Shown: positions 18,164 through 28,805, counted from the stretch's first letter. The stretch: DNA of 64,000 bases from Acinetobacter sp. GSS19 (GCF_028621895.1 NZ_CP117520.1:1674001-1738000); one strand, 5' to 3'. Translations and numbers: made by a program. Notes: generated from the letters alone by a model not told the origin.

Positions 18164-18404
18164 GGGTTCCCTTTAAATTGATTATTTTTTAACCAATGAA
18201 TTTAAATTAAAAAAATCATAGACTTAAATAAGTCAACCCATCTATAGACAAAAAAAATTAAAAAAATTTTTTGATTATTCTGCCAACAGTAGGCCTTGAT
18301 TTTTTAAGTTTACATTGTTAAAAACCCCACGCTTTATCTTTCTATCTTGCTATTTTTTGTTAAACTCACTTACAAACGGTTTGACTGAATACGTTTCTTA
18401 TACA

Positions 18405-19262
18405 ATGAATAAATATTTAAAACTTTCTGCTTTGGCAGTTTTGGGGTATTTCACTAGTCTAGCGCTCCCAGCAACAGCTATGGCTGGGCAAATGGTCTAT
18501 CAAATGCGTGATGCTAATGGTGCGACACTGTTTACCAATAAAAAAAGCAAATACAGTCACCTAAAAGTTGAGAAAAAAACCTATTTTCCCGACAGTAATA
18601 TTCATAGCTACTCCAACTGGGGAAGTTCAGAAGCCTCAGTATTGCCAAGTTACAGTAAAAATAAAAATGCCTTTGACCATTTGATCCGTCAGGCCGCTCA
18701 GCATCATGGTGTGTCAGAAGGCTTAATCAAGGCCGTGATGCACACGGAATCAGGCTTTAATACCAATGCCCGCTCACCCGTAGGTGCCCAAGGTTTAATG
18801 CAACTGATGCCAGCCACAGCCCGACGCTTTAAAGTAGCCAATGTCTATGATCCTCAGCAAAATATCTTTGGGGGGGCTAAATACCTGAGCTGGTTACTTA
18901 AGCGTTTTAATGGCAACACCTCACTAGCACTGGCCGCCTATAATGCCGGTGAAGGCAACGTCGATAAGTACGGGGGGATTCCGCCCTTTCGTGAGACCCA
19001 GGATTATGTGCGTCGTGTGACCAGTCGTTACCAAAATTTGTATCGCGCCGGTTTAAGCAGTCTTTCAGGCAGCAATAGTGTTCAACCACAAGCGGAGAAT
19101 ATTGCACAGGCAACCAAACCAGCCGCGCTTAAAGTGACCAATACTACCGAAAGCAACAACACACGTAAGGTCCATAACAACCGCGCCATCATTAGGTCAG
19201 CCGATGGTACATTTACCGATGCCCCTGTGACTGCTTACGACACTTCACACAATTCCTTATAA
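18405..19262 (+). CDS. Secreted SLT-domain lytic transglycosylase
   Basis: A 285-residue exported enzyme that cleaves the glycan strands of peptidoglycan. The ATG at 18405 begins a signal peptide (M-N-K-Y-L-K-L-S-A-L-A, cleavage after A-M-A); an upstream TTG at 18315 would bury it. Residues 30-60 resemble a DUF4124-like module (V-Y-Q-M-R-D-A-N-G). The SLT domain spans about 90-205 with the catalytic glutamate at about 115 (M-H-T-E-S-G-F), then G-A-Q-G-L-M-Q-L-M-P and A-Y-N-A-G-E-G. The last 80 residues are a low-complexity N/T/A-rich tail. A terminator follows at 19284. Confidence 0.9.
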   Translation: MNKYLKLSALAVLGYFTSLALPATAMAGQMVYQMRDANGATLFTNKKSKYSHLKVEKKTYFPDSNIHSYSNWGSSEASVLPSYSKNKNAFDHLIRQAAQHHGVSEGLIKAVMHTESGFNTNARSPVGAQGLMQLMPATARRFKVANVYDPQQNIFGGAKYLSWLLKRFNGNTSLALAAYNAGEGNVDKYGGIPPFRETQDYVRRVTSRYQNLYRAGLSSLSGSNSVQPQAENIAQATKPAALKVTNTTESNNTRKVHNNRAIIRSADGTFTDAPVTAYDTSHNSL

Positions 19263-19283
19263 TTATTCAGTATTTACTTTTAA

Positions 19284-19319
19284 CTAAAAGTGCAATTCAG
19301 ATTGCACTTTTAGCATCGT
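19284..19319 (+). terminator. Terminator after the lytic transglycosylase gene
   Basis: Thirteen-base arms beginning CTAAAAGTGCAAT and ending ATTGCACTTTTAG with a TCAG loop. The T-run lies mostly within the distal arm, so termination strength is uncertain. Confidence 0.7.
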
Positions 19320-19333
19320 TTTACCGTTTTTTT

Positions 19334-19360
19334 CTTGAATTTTTCTGTTATTCACCGCAT
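19334..19360 (+). promoter_or_regulatory. Putative sigma-32-like heat-shock promoter of htpX
   Basis: CTTGAA (19334-19339) and CCGCATAT (from 19355) with a 15-base spacer resemble the heat-shock consensus CTTGAA and CCCCATNT. The downstream gene is a heat-shock-linked protease in other gammaproteobacteria. Confidence 0.5.
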
Positions 19361-19423
19361 ATTAACTTTCTCGGTTTATATTAATAAATCAGATTATTTT
19401 TTTATTATAAGAGGATTTTCCCA

Positions 19424-20329
19424 ATGATGCGGATTGGTTTGTTCTTGCTGACCAACCTCGCGGTACTGGTGGTAGCTGGCATTATTTTGTCACTCTTCGG
19501 TGTCGGTAGTTACCATGGCGCGGGTGGCTTAAATCTTGTCAACCTTCTGGTGATCTGTTTTGTCTTTGGTATGGTGGGATCAATGGTGTCCCTGTTCATG
19601 TCGAAATGGATGGCAAAAAAAACCACGGGTACAGAACTCATCGACCCCAATGCACCACGTAACCAGGCTGAAGCATGGTTGCTGCAAACCGTTGCTGAAT
19701 TATCACAGCGTTCGGGTATTAATATGCCGGAAGTGGGTATTTTCCCTTCCTATCAATCCAATGCATTCGCTACGGGCTGGAATAAAAATGATGCCTTGGT
19801 CGCGGTTTCGACCGGCCTATTGGAACGCATGAACAAAGATGAATTACGTGCAGTACTCGCCCACGAGATTGGTCATGTGGCGAATGGCGATATGGTCACG
19901 CTGGCACTGATTCAGGGTGTAGTGAATGCTTTCGTCATGTTCTTCGCCCGCGTGGTGGGAGATTTCATTGATCGTAATGTATTTGGCCGTGAAGATGGTG
20001 AAGCCCCTGGCATCGCCTATTTCGTTATTACCATCGTCTTGGATATTGTCTTCGGGATTCTGGCCTCGGCCATCGTAATGTGGTTCTCGCGTCACCGTGA
20101 ATATCGTGCGGATGAAGCAGGTGCGCGTCTCGCAGGCAAACAAGCCATGATCTCGGCATTGTTACGTTTACAAGCTGAAAGTGAAATGCCGGATCAAATG
20201 CCAAAAGAAATGAAAGCGTTCGCGATTGCAGCAGGTCAAGAGCAAGGCTTCAGTCTGGCTGCCCTGTTCCAAACCCACCCAAGCATTGAACAGCGTGTTG
20301 CCGCATTGCAACAGTTGAATTGTCCTTAA
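19424..20329 (+). CDS. htpX: Membrane protease HtpX
   Basis: A 301-residue inner-membrane zinc metalloprotease of the M48 family that helps degrade misfolded membrane proteins together with FtsH. The zinc site H-E-I-G-H is at about residue 148, with the third ligand glutamate in R-E-Y-R-A-D-E-A-G. Two N-terminal membrane segments (about 5-27 and 38-60) and two more hydrophobic stretches after the active site match the family topology. Length is normal. A sigma-32-like promoter precedes it. Two ATG codons (19424 and 19427) are both possible. Confidence 0.96.
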   Translation: MMRIGLFLLTNLAVLVVAGIILSLFGVGSYHGAGGLNLVNLLVICFVFGMVGSMVSLFMSKWMAKKTTGTELIDPNAPRNQAEAWLLQTVAELSQRSGINMPEVGIFPSYQSNAFATGWNKNDALVAVSTGLLERMNKDELRAVLAHEIGHVANGDMVTLALIQGVVNAFVMFFARVVGDFIDRNVFGREDGEAPGIAYFVITIVLDIVFGILASAIVMWFSRHREYRADEAGARLAGKQAMISALLRLQAESEMPDQMPKEMKAFAIAAGQEQGFSLAALFQTHPSIEQRVAALQQLNCP

Positions 20330-20375
20330 CCGGAACAGCAGAACAATCATCCATCGTTCTGCTCTGATCAAAAGC

Positions 20376-20405
20376 AAAAGGGCTGCACATGCAGCCCTTT
20401 TGTTA
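20376..20405. terminator. Bidirectional terminator between htpX and DUF4112 gene
   Basis: Near-perfect palindrome with arms AAAAGGGCTGCA and TGCAGCCCTTTT, then TTGTT. It serves two convergent genes. Confidence 0.8.
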
Positions 20406-20428
20406 TCTGTCATTTAGTTCGCGGATGA

Positions 20429-21001
20429 TCATGAATGACTTTTCAATCCCCATCCATCGATGATAAGCCAAAATCCTGTACACACCACCAACAGTATAAA
20501 AGCCAAAACCAGCAGATCCAGACTGTGCAGCCAAAGCCAACTGATCAATGGATGCCGCCAAAAGGCTGATTGCTGCTGTTTTTGTGCCAGACGCTCATGC
20601 AAATAGGGATGCTGGACATGCAGATCATTCTCCAGCGGGTATTCCTGTTGAATATGCTGATGAACCAGCTGCATCGCCTGTCGGCTGGGCTGAATCAAAA
20701 TATCCAATAATGTGCCTAATATAGGCACCAAGCCCAAAACAGCATCCGCAAATGCCCACTGTAAAATCCGATTGCGTTGTGAGATAGGCAGCCCCAAGCG
20801 CTTCGCCTTATGCCAGACATACAAAGTCAGTATCAACCCAGCAATATCACCTAGTACAGGAATCATACCGAGCAAGGCATCCAAACCAATCCCTTGCCGA
20901 GTAAAGGGAATTCGGACCAGACTGTCCATGAGTCCCGCCCACTTGGCCAAATCCCGCTCGAATACAATCACCTCGGCTTTAGAAAGTGGTTTTTCAGACA
21001 T
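20429..21001 (-). CDS. DUF4112 family membrane protein
   Basis: A protein of about 190 residues. The central part matches DUF4112: L-V-R-I-P-F, G-I-G-L-D-A-L-L-G-M-I-P-V-L-G-D and a later D-A-V-L-G-L-V-P-I-L-G-T-L-L-D-I, a repeated amphipathic G-x-x-P-x-L-G pattern. A C-terminal hydrophobic segment (about 160-185) is a predicted transmembrane helix. Function unknown. The ATG at 21001 lies 7 bases after the stop of the upstream RND pump gene, so the two genes probably share a transcript, which is unusual context for this family. Confidence 0.85.
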   Translation of the reverse strand: MSEKPLSKAEVIVFERDLAKWAGLMDSLVRIPFTRQGIGLDALLGMIPVLGDIAGLILTLYVWHKAKRLGLPISQRNRILQWAFADAVLGLVPILGTLLDILIQPSRQAMQLVHQHIQQEYPLENDLHVQHPYLHERLAQKQQQSAFWRHPLISWLWLHSLDLLVLAFILLVVCTGFWLIIDGWGLKSHS

Positions 21002-21008
21002 GCTGTCT

Positions 21009-24000
21009 TTAATCACCTGTTTGATCTAAACCCGATTTGGTCTTAAACAGACTACGGATCAACACATACAGCAGTGGAATAAAAAACAAGACCAGCACAG
21101 TACCCGAGATCACCCCACCCAGTACACTCACGCCGATTTCTTTACGGCTGACCGCACCCGCACCACTAGCAAAGACCAGCGGAATGACACCAGCACCAAA
21201 GGCCAGTGAGGTCATTAAAATAGGCCGTAAACGTAAACCCGCCGCCGTCAAGGCCGCGACCAGTGCACTTTTGCCTTGAACCTGTGTCTGTGCAGCAAAC
21301 TCGACCATTAAAATGGCATTTTTACAGGACAACCCCATCGTAGTCAGCAAGGCAATCTGAAAATAGATATCGTTTGGAAAGCCTGCCAGATAGCTGAACA
21401 GGATACTCCCGCCACTTCCCAGCGGAATCGCCGCAATGACAACTGCAGGAATCGACCAGCTTTCATATAAAGCCGCCAAACACAGAAAAATAAAACCGAC
21501 CGACACCAGATACAGCCAGATGGCTTGATGACTGGACTGACGCTCTTCGAAGGACAAACCACTCCAGGCCAGATCGATACCAGGTTGCTGTTGCACCAAT
21601 TGCTGCAAATCCTGCATGGCCTGACCGGAGCTAAAACCCGATGCAGTATCCGCTTCCATTTGCAGGGCCCGATACCCCATAAAACGGTTCACAGTTTCCG
21701 GCCCACTGCTCCAGCCGATGCGAGCAAAGCTGGCAAAACTCACCATCTGGTTTTGATTACTGCGGACGGACCAATCCTGTAAATTTTCCGGTTGGGCACG
21801 GAATTCAGCATCCCCTTGCATAATGACCCGCTTGATCCGACCGCGATCGATAAAATCATTAATATAGGAACCACCCCAGGCTGCCGCCAAAGTGGAATTA
21901 ATCGCGGAAGTGCTCAGGCCAGCGACCTGTGCCTGTTGCTGATCAATCTCGATTTTCAGTTCAGCTTTGTCCGGAATGGTTTTCTGTCCCAGATTTTCAA
22001 AACTTGGGCTGTTTTTACTGTTATTTTGTAATTGTTTAAACTGCTGTTGCAGATAATCCCGCCCCTGTCCATTTAGGTCACGAATCCAGAACTCCAGACC
22101 ATCGGTTTGTCCCAAACCACGTACCGCAGGAGGCAAACTGATCATGATTTTGGCATCCGGATGTTGAGCAAAGTGCTGCATCGCCCGCTTACGAATGGCT
22201 TGAGCAGAATTGGCCTGTCCGGAACGCGCATCCCAATGTTTTAAGGCAATGAAGCCCTGCCCCAGATTTTGCCCATTTCCGGAAAAGTTACGTCCATAGC
22301 GGATCTGGACCAAATCGATATTGTGTTTTTCCTGCTCTAAAAAATAACGGCGGATCTGCTCCCCGACCTCACGACTCTTCGCCATCGGCGCACCATCCGG
22401 CAGGCTAAACTGCACATTTAACATACCCTGATCTTCATTGGGAATAAAACTCGTTGGTAAGGCCCGATAAAACAGTGCAAAAATCCCTAACAATGCGGCA
22501 AATAACACCATACAGATGCTTTTATGCGCGAGTCCAAATTGTAAGGTATTGAGGTAAAACTGTTTGAGGGCTTGTAAATGCTGGTTAAACCCTCGTGCCC
22601 AGCCTAAGGGTGCAGCAGGCTGTAACATGAGGGCACATAAGGCGGGAGTGAGAATCAGGGCCACAGCAAGTGACAAGGTCATAGCAGCGACCAGAGTAAT
22701 CGAAAACTGGCGGTAAATCACACCGGTTGAACCAGCAAAAAATGCCATTGGAATAAAAACAGCCGTTAACACCAGCGTAATCCCAATCAGGGCTCCTGAA
22801 ATTTCCTGCATCGATGCGATGGCGGCCTGCCGTGCTGAGAGCTGCTGTTCATGCATCAGACGCTCAACGTTTTCCACCACCACAATGGTGTCATCGACCA
22901 GCAAACCGATTGCCAGCACCAGAGCAAACAGTGTCAAGGTATTGATACTGAGCCCTAACAGCCACAAAACGGCAAAGGTACCCAAAATCACGATCGGCAC
23001 AGTAATGGTGGGAATCAGTGTCGCACGCCAATTCTGCAAGAACAGATACATGACCAAAACCACCAGAAGCACCGCCTCCAGCAAGGTCTTGATCACTTCT
23101 TTCATCGATTCCTGCACAAACGGCGTATTATCGCGTGGATAAACAATTTGATAACCTTGCGGTAACTGCTGGCGCAGCTGATCAATTTCTTGCTGAATCA
23201 AGGCGGAGGTTTGTAAGGCATTGGCACCCGAAGCCAATGAAACCGCCATCCCTGCGGAAGGATAACCATTAATGGTGTTGTAGGACTGATAGTTTTCCGC
23301 CCCCAGTTCAACCCGTGCCACATCTTTCAACAAAACAAAGCTGCCATTCGGATTGGCTTTGACAATAATCTGTTCAAATTGCTCAACACTGCTCAGACGT
23401 GATCCCGCTTTCACTTTCGCATTCAGATATTGGCCATCAAGTACTGGCAGCTCCCCGATAGCACCCGCAGCAACCTGCGTATTTTGCGCTTCCACTGCGG
23501 CGCGGATATCGCTCGGCATCAGTTGATACTGTCGCAGCTTGTAGGGATTCAACCAGATACGCATGGCATATTGCGAACCAAACACATCGACTTCCCCAAC
23601 GCCCTCAATCCGGGAAATTTCCTGTTCGATATGATTGATCAGGTAATCCGAAAGCTCAATATTACTGCTCCGTCCGCTTTGGTCATACAGGCCAATGACC
23701 ATATGCGTATCACCGAGCGACTTGGAAACATTTACACCCTGACGCTGCACATCATCGGGTAAACGGTTGAGTACCGAATTGATACTGTTTTGCACCTGAA
23801 CCTGCGCAGTATCCGGATCGGTGCCATTGGCGAAACTCAGACTGATCCGACTGCGTCCAGAAGAATCACTGCTAGAACTAAAATACAGTAAATGATCAAT
23901 CCCCTTGATTTGTTGCTCTAGGACTTGGGTCACACTTTCTTCCACCGTTTCTGCAGATGCACCACTGTACGTGGTCGCAATGGTAATGCGTGGCGGGGCA

Positions 24001-24116
24001 ATATCGGGATAACGTTCTACCGGCAAATTCAGCATGGCAAACAGGCCAAATGCCATCAAAAGAATCGCCAATACCGCAGCAAAAATCGGACGTTGAATAA
24101 AGAATTTAGACAGCAT
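21009..24116 (-). CDS. RND (HAE1/AcrB-like) multidrug efflux inner-membrane pump, orphan
   Basis: A 1035-residue proton-driven pump of the HAE1 family, like AcrB, AdeB and MexB. It has the N-terminal F-I-x-R-P-I-F-A segment, twelve predicted membrane helices, two large periplasmic loops, and the proton-relay aspartate pair in L-L-V-D-D-T-I-V-V near residue 405. The G-x-S-x-K-N-A-I-L-x-V-E-F segment late in the protein is also conserved. No membrane-fusion protein or outer-membrane channel gene lies next to it; it would need partners from another locus. The ATG at 24116 is preferred over GTG at 24122. Substrates cannot be predicted. Confidence 0.94.
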   Translation of the reverse strand: MLSKFFIQRPIFAAVLAILLMAFGLFAMLNLPVERYPDIAPPRITIATTYSGASAETVEESVTQVLEQQIKGIDHLLYFSSSSDSSGRSRISLSFANGTDPDTAQVQVQNSINSVLNRLPDDVQRQGVNVSKSLGDTHMVIGLYDQSGRSSNIELSDYLINHIEQEISRIEGVGEVDVFGSQYAMRIWLNPYKLRQYQLMPSDIRAAVEAQNTQVAAGAIGELPVLDGQYLNAKVKAGSRLSSVEQFEQIIVKANPNGSFVLLKDVARVELGAENYQSYNTINGYPSAGMAVSLASGANALQTSALIQQEIDQLRQQLPQGYQIVYPRDNTPFVQESMKEVIKTLLEAVLLVVLVMYLFLQNWRATLIPTITVPIVILGTFAVLWLLGLSINTLTLFALVLAIGLLVDDTIVVVENVERLMHEQQLSARQAAIASMQEISGALIGITLVLTAVFIPMAFFAGSTGVIYRQFSITLVAAMTLSLAVALILTPALCALMLQPAAPLGWARGFNQHLQALKQFYLNTLQFGLAHKSICMVLFAALLGIFALFYRALPTSFIPNEDQGMLNVQFSLPDGAPMAKSREVGEQIRRYFLEQEKHNIDLVQIRYGRNFSGNGQNLGQGFIALKHWDARSGQANSAQAIRKRAMQHFAQHPDAKIMISLPPAVRGLGQTDGLEFWIRDLNGQGRDYLQQQFKQLQNNSKNSPSFENLGQKTIPDKAELKIEIDQQQAQVAGLSTSAINSTLAAAWGGSYINDFIDRGRIKRVIMQGDAEFRAQPENLQDWSVRSNQNQMVSFASFARIGWSSGPETVNRFMGYRALQMEADTASGFSSGQAMQDLQQLVQQQPGIDLAWSGLSFEERQSSHQAIWLYLVSVGFIFLCLAALYESWSIPAVVIAAIPLGSGGSILFSYLAGFPNDIYFQIALLTTMGLSCKNAILMVEFAAQTQVQGKSALVAALTAAGLRLRPILMTSLAFGAGVIPLVFASGAGAVSRKEIGVSVLGGVISGTVLVLFFIPLLYVLIRSLFKTKSGLDQTGD

Positions 24117-24357
24117 GAACACTCAACATAGCTAGAAACAGACCAGAACAATCTCGGAACTGATACGAAAATCAACTGAATGGAGAATACAGATCTTCAG
24201 TGACAATCGTCAGCAATACAAGTCTATTGCAACGAAACGTGAACAAAACGTGTGAATAAGGAGAAAAGAGGAAAAGCAAGAACAGATCACATGCAAACAA
24301 ATTCATAATCACACAGCTCGACCTGTTCGCAGTTCGGCTCATCCTTGAGCCATCCCC
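24117..24357. other. Intergenic region upstream of the RND pump
   Basis: About 240 bases between two leftward genes. An inverted repeat GGCTC/GAGCC lies at 24336-24351 with no T-run. No regulator gene or obvious operator is recognised. Confidence 0.5.
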
Positions 24358-25317
24358 TTATTTTTCAGCATTCAGTACGTCATTAAAATGCACAGGAATC
24401 CACTGATACTGTTGCTGATTGACCTGGTAAATATGCCCCAATCCTGGAAAGGGTAAATGTGGCGCTGCTACCCATTTGCCTTGTCCGGCAATTTCGGCAA
24501 ACATTTTCAGACGGGTCGCCACAGCAGCTTGCGGATCAATGTCATATTCAATCGCGGTTTTCGGTGCATCAAACTGTACGCTATGTGAATGTACGATATC
24601 GCCAATGAATACCATTTCCTGCCCTGCGGACTGCAAACTAAAACTGTGATGCCCGGGCGTGTGACCACGGCTATCTTGTGCCGTTAACCCATCAATCTGG
24701 CTACCATCTTGAAAGGTACGGAATTGTTTGCTGTTTTGGTAAGGGGTGACTGCCGCCTTGATCATCTGCTGGGTTGCCAGAAAGCCCTGCTGTTTTTCCA
24801 AGGGCAGCTGTTTAACTGTTTTCGGATTTAACCAGAAATCAGCTTCCCGCTGATGCACATAGATGGTGGCTTTCGGGAAGACTTTTTGCCCCTGCTGGCT
24901 GATACCACAGACATGGTCTGGATGCAAATGAGTTAAAAGCACGTTCTTCACCTGATCCAGCCTATAACCTGACGCCTGCAGATTTTTGGCAATCGATCCC
25001 AAATGCGGACCAAAACAACTCGCTGCCCCGCTATCCACCAAGGTCAATCCATTCGGTGTCTTGATCAGAAAGGCATTCACAGAGGTCTGAATCCCTTTAG
25101 CCTGATCGATATAATACTTTTGCAGGATTTGTTGGACCTGCTGGCTGCTAATGTCTTTAAACAAACCCGCCTGTAAAAAGTTGGTCCCATCCAGCAATGC
25201 AGTAATCTGATAGTCTCCAAAGGCCTGATGATAATAACCCGGAACCTGTTGTATTGCCGCATGAGCGCTCATCGTGGCACCACAAGCCAAGGCCATAAAT
25301 ACAGAACGTTTTTGCAT
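24358..25317 (-). CDS. Secreted metallo-beta-lactamase-fold hydrolase resembling methyl parathion hydrolase
   Basis: A 319-residue protein with a signal peptide (cleavage near S-A-H-A). It carries the complete di-zinc set: H130, H132, D134, H135 in T-H-L-H-P-D-H, H223 in T-P-G-H, D240 in G-D-I and H287 in A-P-H-L-P-F-P-G. Beyond the general fold it shares with methyl parathion hydrolase the segments P-G-Y-Y, G-D-Y-Q-I-T-A-L-L-D-G-T, D-S-G-A-A-S-C-F-G-P, E-A-D-F-W-L and F-P-G-L-G-H-I. Members of this branch hydrolyse organophosphates, lactones or esters. The real substrate is unknown. Divergent from dgkA. Confidence 0.85.
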   Translation of the reverse strand: MQKRSVFMALACGATMSAHAAIQQVPGYYHQAFGDYQITALLDGTNFLQAGLFKDISSQQVQQILQKYYIDQAKGIQTSVNAFLIKTPNGLTLVDSGAASCFGPHLGSIAKNLQASGYRLDQVKNVLLTHLHPDHVCGISQQGQKVFPKATIYVHQREADFWLNPKTVKQLPLEKQQGFLATQQMIKAAVTPYQNSKQFRTFQDGSQIDGLTAQDSRGHTPGHHSFSLQSAGQEMVFIGDIVHSHSVQFDAPKTAIEYDIDPQAAVATRLKMFAEIAGQGKWVAAPHLPFPGLGHIYQVNQQQYQWIPVHFNDVLNAEK

Positions 25318-25417
25318 GTTTTACCCTCTTGTCCCTTTCATTCAATGATTGATGTTTTTTAATGTAAAGTTAAGGTTAAGTTTATAATCTAATTTCAACT
25401 TTCAAGCATCTTATCCA

Positions 25418-25792
25418 ATGAGTTCTTATTCTCCTTATAAAGGCAAAAATGGTCTGAAACGTATTGTGAATGCGGCAGGCTATTCAATTTCGGGCTTTAA
25501 AAGTGCGTTCAAACATGAGGCCGCTTTTCGCCAGATTATTTTATTGAATGCTATTCTGATTCCCCTCAGTTTTTTTGTCGAGGTTTCAGCAGGAGAACAG
25601 GCACTATTAATTCTGGTCTGTCTGCTGGCCATGATTGTTGAGCTGTTTAATTCTGCCATTGAAGCCGTCGTTGACCGCATCTCGCTTGACCGTCATGAGT
25701 TATCCAAAAATGCAAAGGATATGGGCAGTGCTGCACAATTTGTGGCTTTAACCATGATTTTTATTACCTGGACGCTGATCTTGCTCAAATAA
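25418..25792 (+). CDS. dgkA: Diacylglycerol kinase
   Basis: A 124-residue integral membrane enzyme that phosphorylates diacylglycerol to phosphatidic acid, recycling lipid released by membrane-derived oligosaccharide and LPS modification. Three membrane helices are visible. Conserved residues include the amphipathic start with F-K-S-A-F-K-H-E-A-A-F-R and the catalytic helix E-L-F-N-S-A-I-E-A-V-V-D, followed by K-D-M-G-S-A-A-Q. Length matches prokaryotic DgkA. It is unrelated in sequence to the soluble lipid kinase at 28.8 kb. Confidence 0.96.
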   Translation: MSSYSPYKGKNGLKRIVNAAGYSISGFKSAFKHEAAFRQIILLNAILIPLSFFVEVSAGEQALLILVCLLAMIVELFNSAIEAVVDRISLDRHELSKNAKDMGSAAQFVALTMIFITWTLILLK

Positions 25793-25814
25793 TCTTTAAT
25801 TCAAAATATAGCCA

Positions 25815-25848
25815 TAAAAAAATCCCCGCAAGTGCGGGGATTTTTTTA
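25815..25848. terminator. Bidirectional terminator between dgkA and groL
   Basis: Arms AATCCCCGC and GCGGGGATT, extended by A and T runs and by the CCATAAAA / TTTTATGG flank, between convergent genes. Confidence 0.92.
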
Positions 25849-25866
25849 TGGTCGGAACCGTATGAA

Positions 25867-27519
<1,653 letters not shown>

Positions 27520-27559
27520 TTAATTACTTGATCTGATTTTGATTGAGTTGAGTGAACTC

Positions 27560-27850
27560 TTAGCCTTCCAATACCGCTAAGATGTCAGACTCTTTCATAA
27601 TAAGAAGTTCTTCACCATTCACTTTCACAGTCGTGCCGGCATACGTACCGAACAAAACTTTGTCACCCACTTTAACATCAAGCGCGCGCACACCGTTATC
27701 CGTGATTTGACCATTACCCACTGCAATCACTTCACCTTGAGAAGGTTTTTCAGCTGCAGAACCTGGCAATAAAATGCCGCCAGCTGTTTTTGTTTCTTCT
27801 TCAACACGACGAATTACTACACGATCATGTAATGGACGAATGTTGCTCAT
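27560..27850 (-). CDS. groS: Co-chaperonin GroES
   Basis: A 96-residue Hsp10 that caps GroEL. Conserved features are R-P-L-H-D-R-V-V, the mobile loop [19 protein letters not shown] and the ending I-L-A-V-L-E. The ATG at 27850 begins the canonical M-S-N-I-R-P. It is the first gene of groESL, behind a sigma-32-like promoter about 95 bases upstream. Confidence 0.99.
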
Positions 27851-27943
27851 AAATAACTCCATCAGACTCAGTCTTTTTGTGATGAATGATGACAGCTGTC
27901 ATTTTTACTGTAGCCATCATCAAAATGTTTAGATGACACTTTT

Positions 27944-27969
27944 GTGGGGATGGAAAAAAACCCTTCAAG
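27944..27969 (-). promoter_or_regulatory. Sigma-32-type heat-shock promoter of groESL
   Basis: On the minus strand CTTGAA (27964-27969) is followed after 14 bases by CCCCAC (27944-27949). This matches the CTTGAA / CCCCAT heat-shock consensus closely and sits at the expected distance from groS. No CIRCE element is present, so control is by sigma-32 rather than HrcA. Confidence 0.75.
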
Positions 27970-28027
27970 GGCAAAATGAAAAAAAAATTGGTTTTTTTGT
28001 GTTTTTTTTCAGCAACTCGGGAAATTA

Positions 28028-28804
28028 TTAACCCAGATTCCAGTTTCGTTCCCAGACAAAACGCTGTTGCTGTTCTTGATAGATGTAGTGTTCGATCTGG
28101 TGATTGGGATGAATCACGTTAAAACCATTCGGAATATTATTGTGTAAGCGCCAAGACGTGGCGGTACCCGCCTGAATGTCCAAGACAGGATGGGTCGCCT
28201 GAAGCTGATAAATTTGATTCAGATCATACACAACAGCCTGATGTAAATGACCATGCAGTAGCGCAAATAGCTGCTGTTGGCTCCAGAGCTCTAAAGCCAT
28301 TTTTCCCAGCACAGGACAATCCTTAACGCCATGTGGATCGCCGGGTGGTGTATAAAAAGGTTGATGGGTCACAATAATTTTGAGTTTATTTGCCGGTGCC
28401 TCACTGAGTTTTTGCTGAATCTGCTGAATTTGAGTCAGCGAAATATGACCGCGCGTATGGTAGCGGCGGCGTACGCTATTCACCCCAATCACATAAAAAT
28501 GTTCGCTTTCCAGCTCTCTTTCCGGCGCAGAAAAAAAAGCCTGATAGCTCATAAATGGTGTCAGAAAACGATCCCAGACATGATACAGCGGGATATCATG
28601 ATTGCCGGGCACGACCAAATAAGGTGTTTTTAATGAATCCAAAAACTGACGGCAGGCAAAGAACTGGCGCAAGCGGGCACGCTGGGTCAAGTCACCGCTC
28701 ACCACCACCATTTCCGGTTGCTGCTCCCAACAAAACTGCTGAATAGCATGCACACACTCCGATTTTTCAGTGCCAAAATGTAGGTCAGACAAATGCAGGA
28801 GCAT
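28028..28804 (-). CDS. Calcineurin-like metallophosphoesterase
   Basis: A 258-residue cytoplasmic protein with all calcineurin-like metal motifs: L-S-D-L-H-F-G, S-G-D-L-T, P-G-N-H-D, T-H-Q-P-F and H-G-H-L-H. The order and spacing resemble the cyclic-nucleotide or phospholipid phosphodiesterase branch (Icc/YaeI-like), but the substrate is not clear. It follows the lipid kinase gene with a single base between stop and start, so the two are almost certainly cotranscribed and translationally coupled. Confidence 0.88.
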   Translation of the reverse strand: MLLHLSDLHFGTEKSECVHAIQQFCWEQQPEMVVVSGDLTQRARLRQFFACRQFLDSLKTPYLVVPGNHDIPLYHVWDRFLTPFMSYQAFFSAPERELESEHFYVIGVNSVRRRYHTRGHISLTQIQQIQQKLSEAPANKLKIIVTHQPFYTPPGDPHGVKDCPVLGKMALELWSQQQLFALLHGHLHQAVVYDLNQIYQLQATHPVLDIQAGTATSWRLHNNIPNGFNVIHPNHQIEHYIYQEQQQRFVWERNWNLG

Positions 28805-28805
28805 G

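Larger units (their letters stand above)
17908..18404. other. Intergenic region with DnaA-box cluster, promoter and AT-rich tract
   Basis: About 500 bases with no convincing gene. Four DnaA-box-like 9-mers lie at 18083-18127, followed by a TTGACA (18136-18141) and TATGAA (18158-18163) pair with 16-base spacing, then about 120 bases of very AT-rich sequence with an inverted repeat GACTTAAATAAGTC (18221-18234). The promoter points to the lytic transglycosylase gene. Confidence 0.6.

Noticed and set aside
18083..18300. Interpretation of the DnaA-box cluster as the chromosomal origin
   Set aside because: No dnaA, dnaN or rpmH gene is nearby, and a GC-skew calculation could not be made, so only a weaker claim is kept.
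18315..18404. Upstream TTG extension of the lytic transglycosylase
   Set aside because: It would place 30 residues before a proper signal peptide; the ATG at 18405 explains export better.
24336..24351. GGCTC/GAGCC repeat as terminator of the hydrolase gene
   Set aside because: No T-run on the relevant strand.
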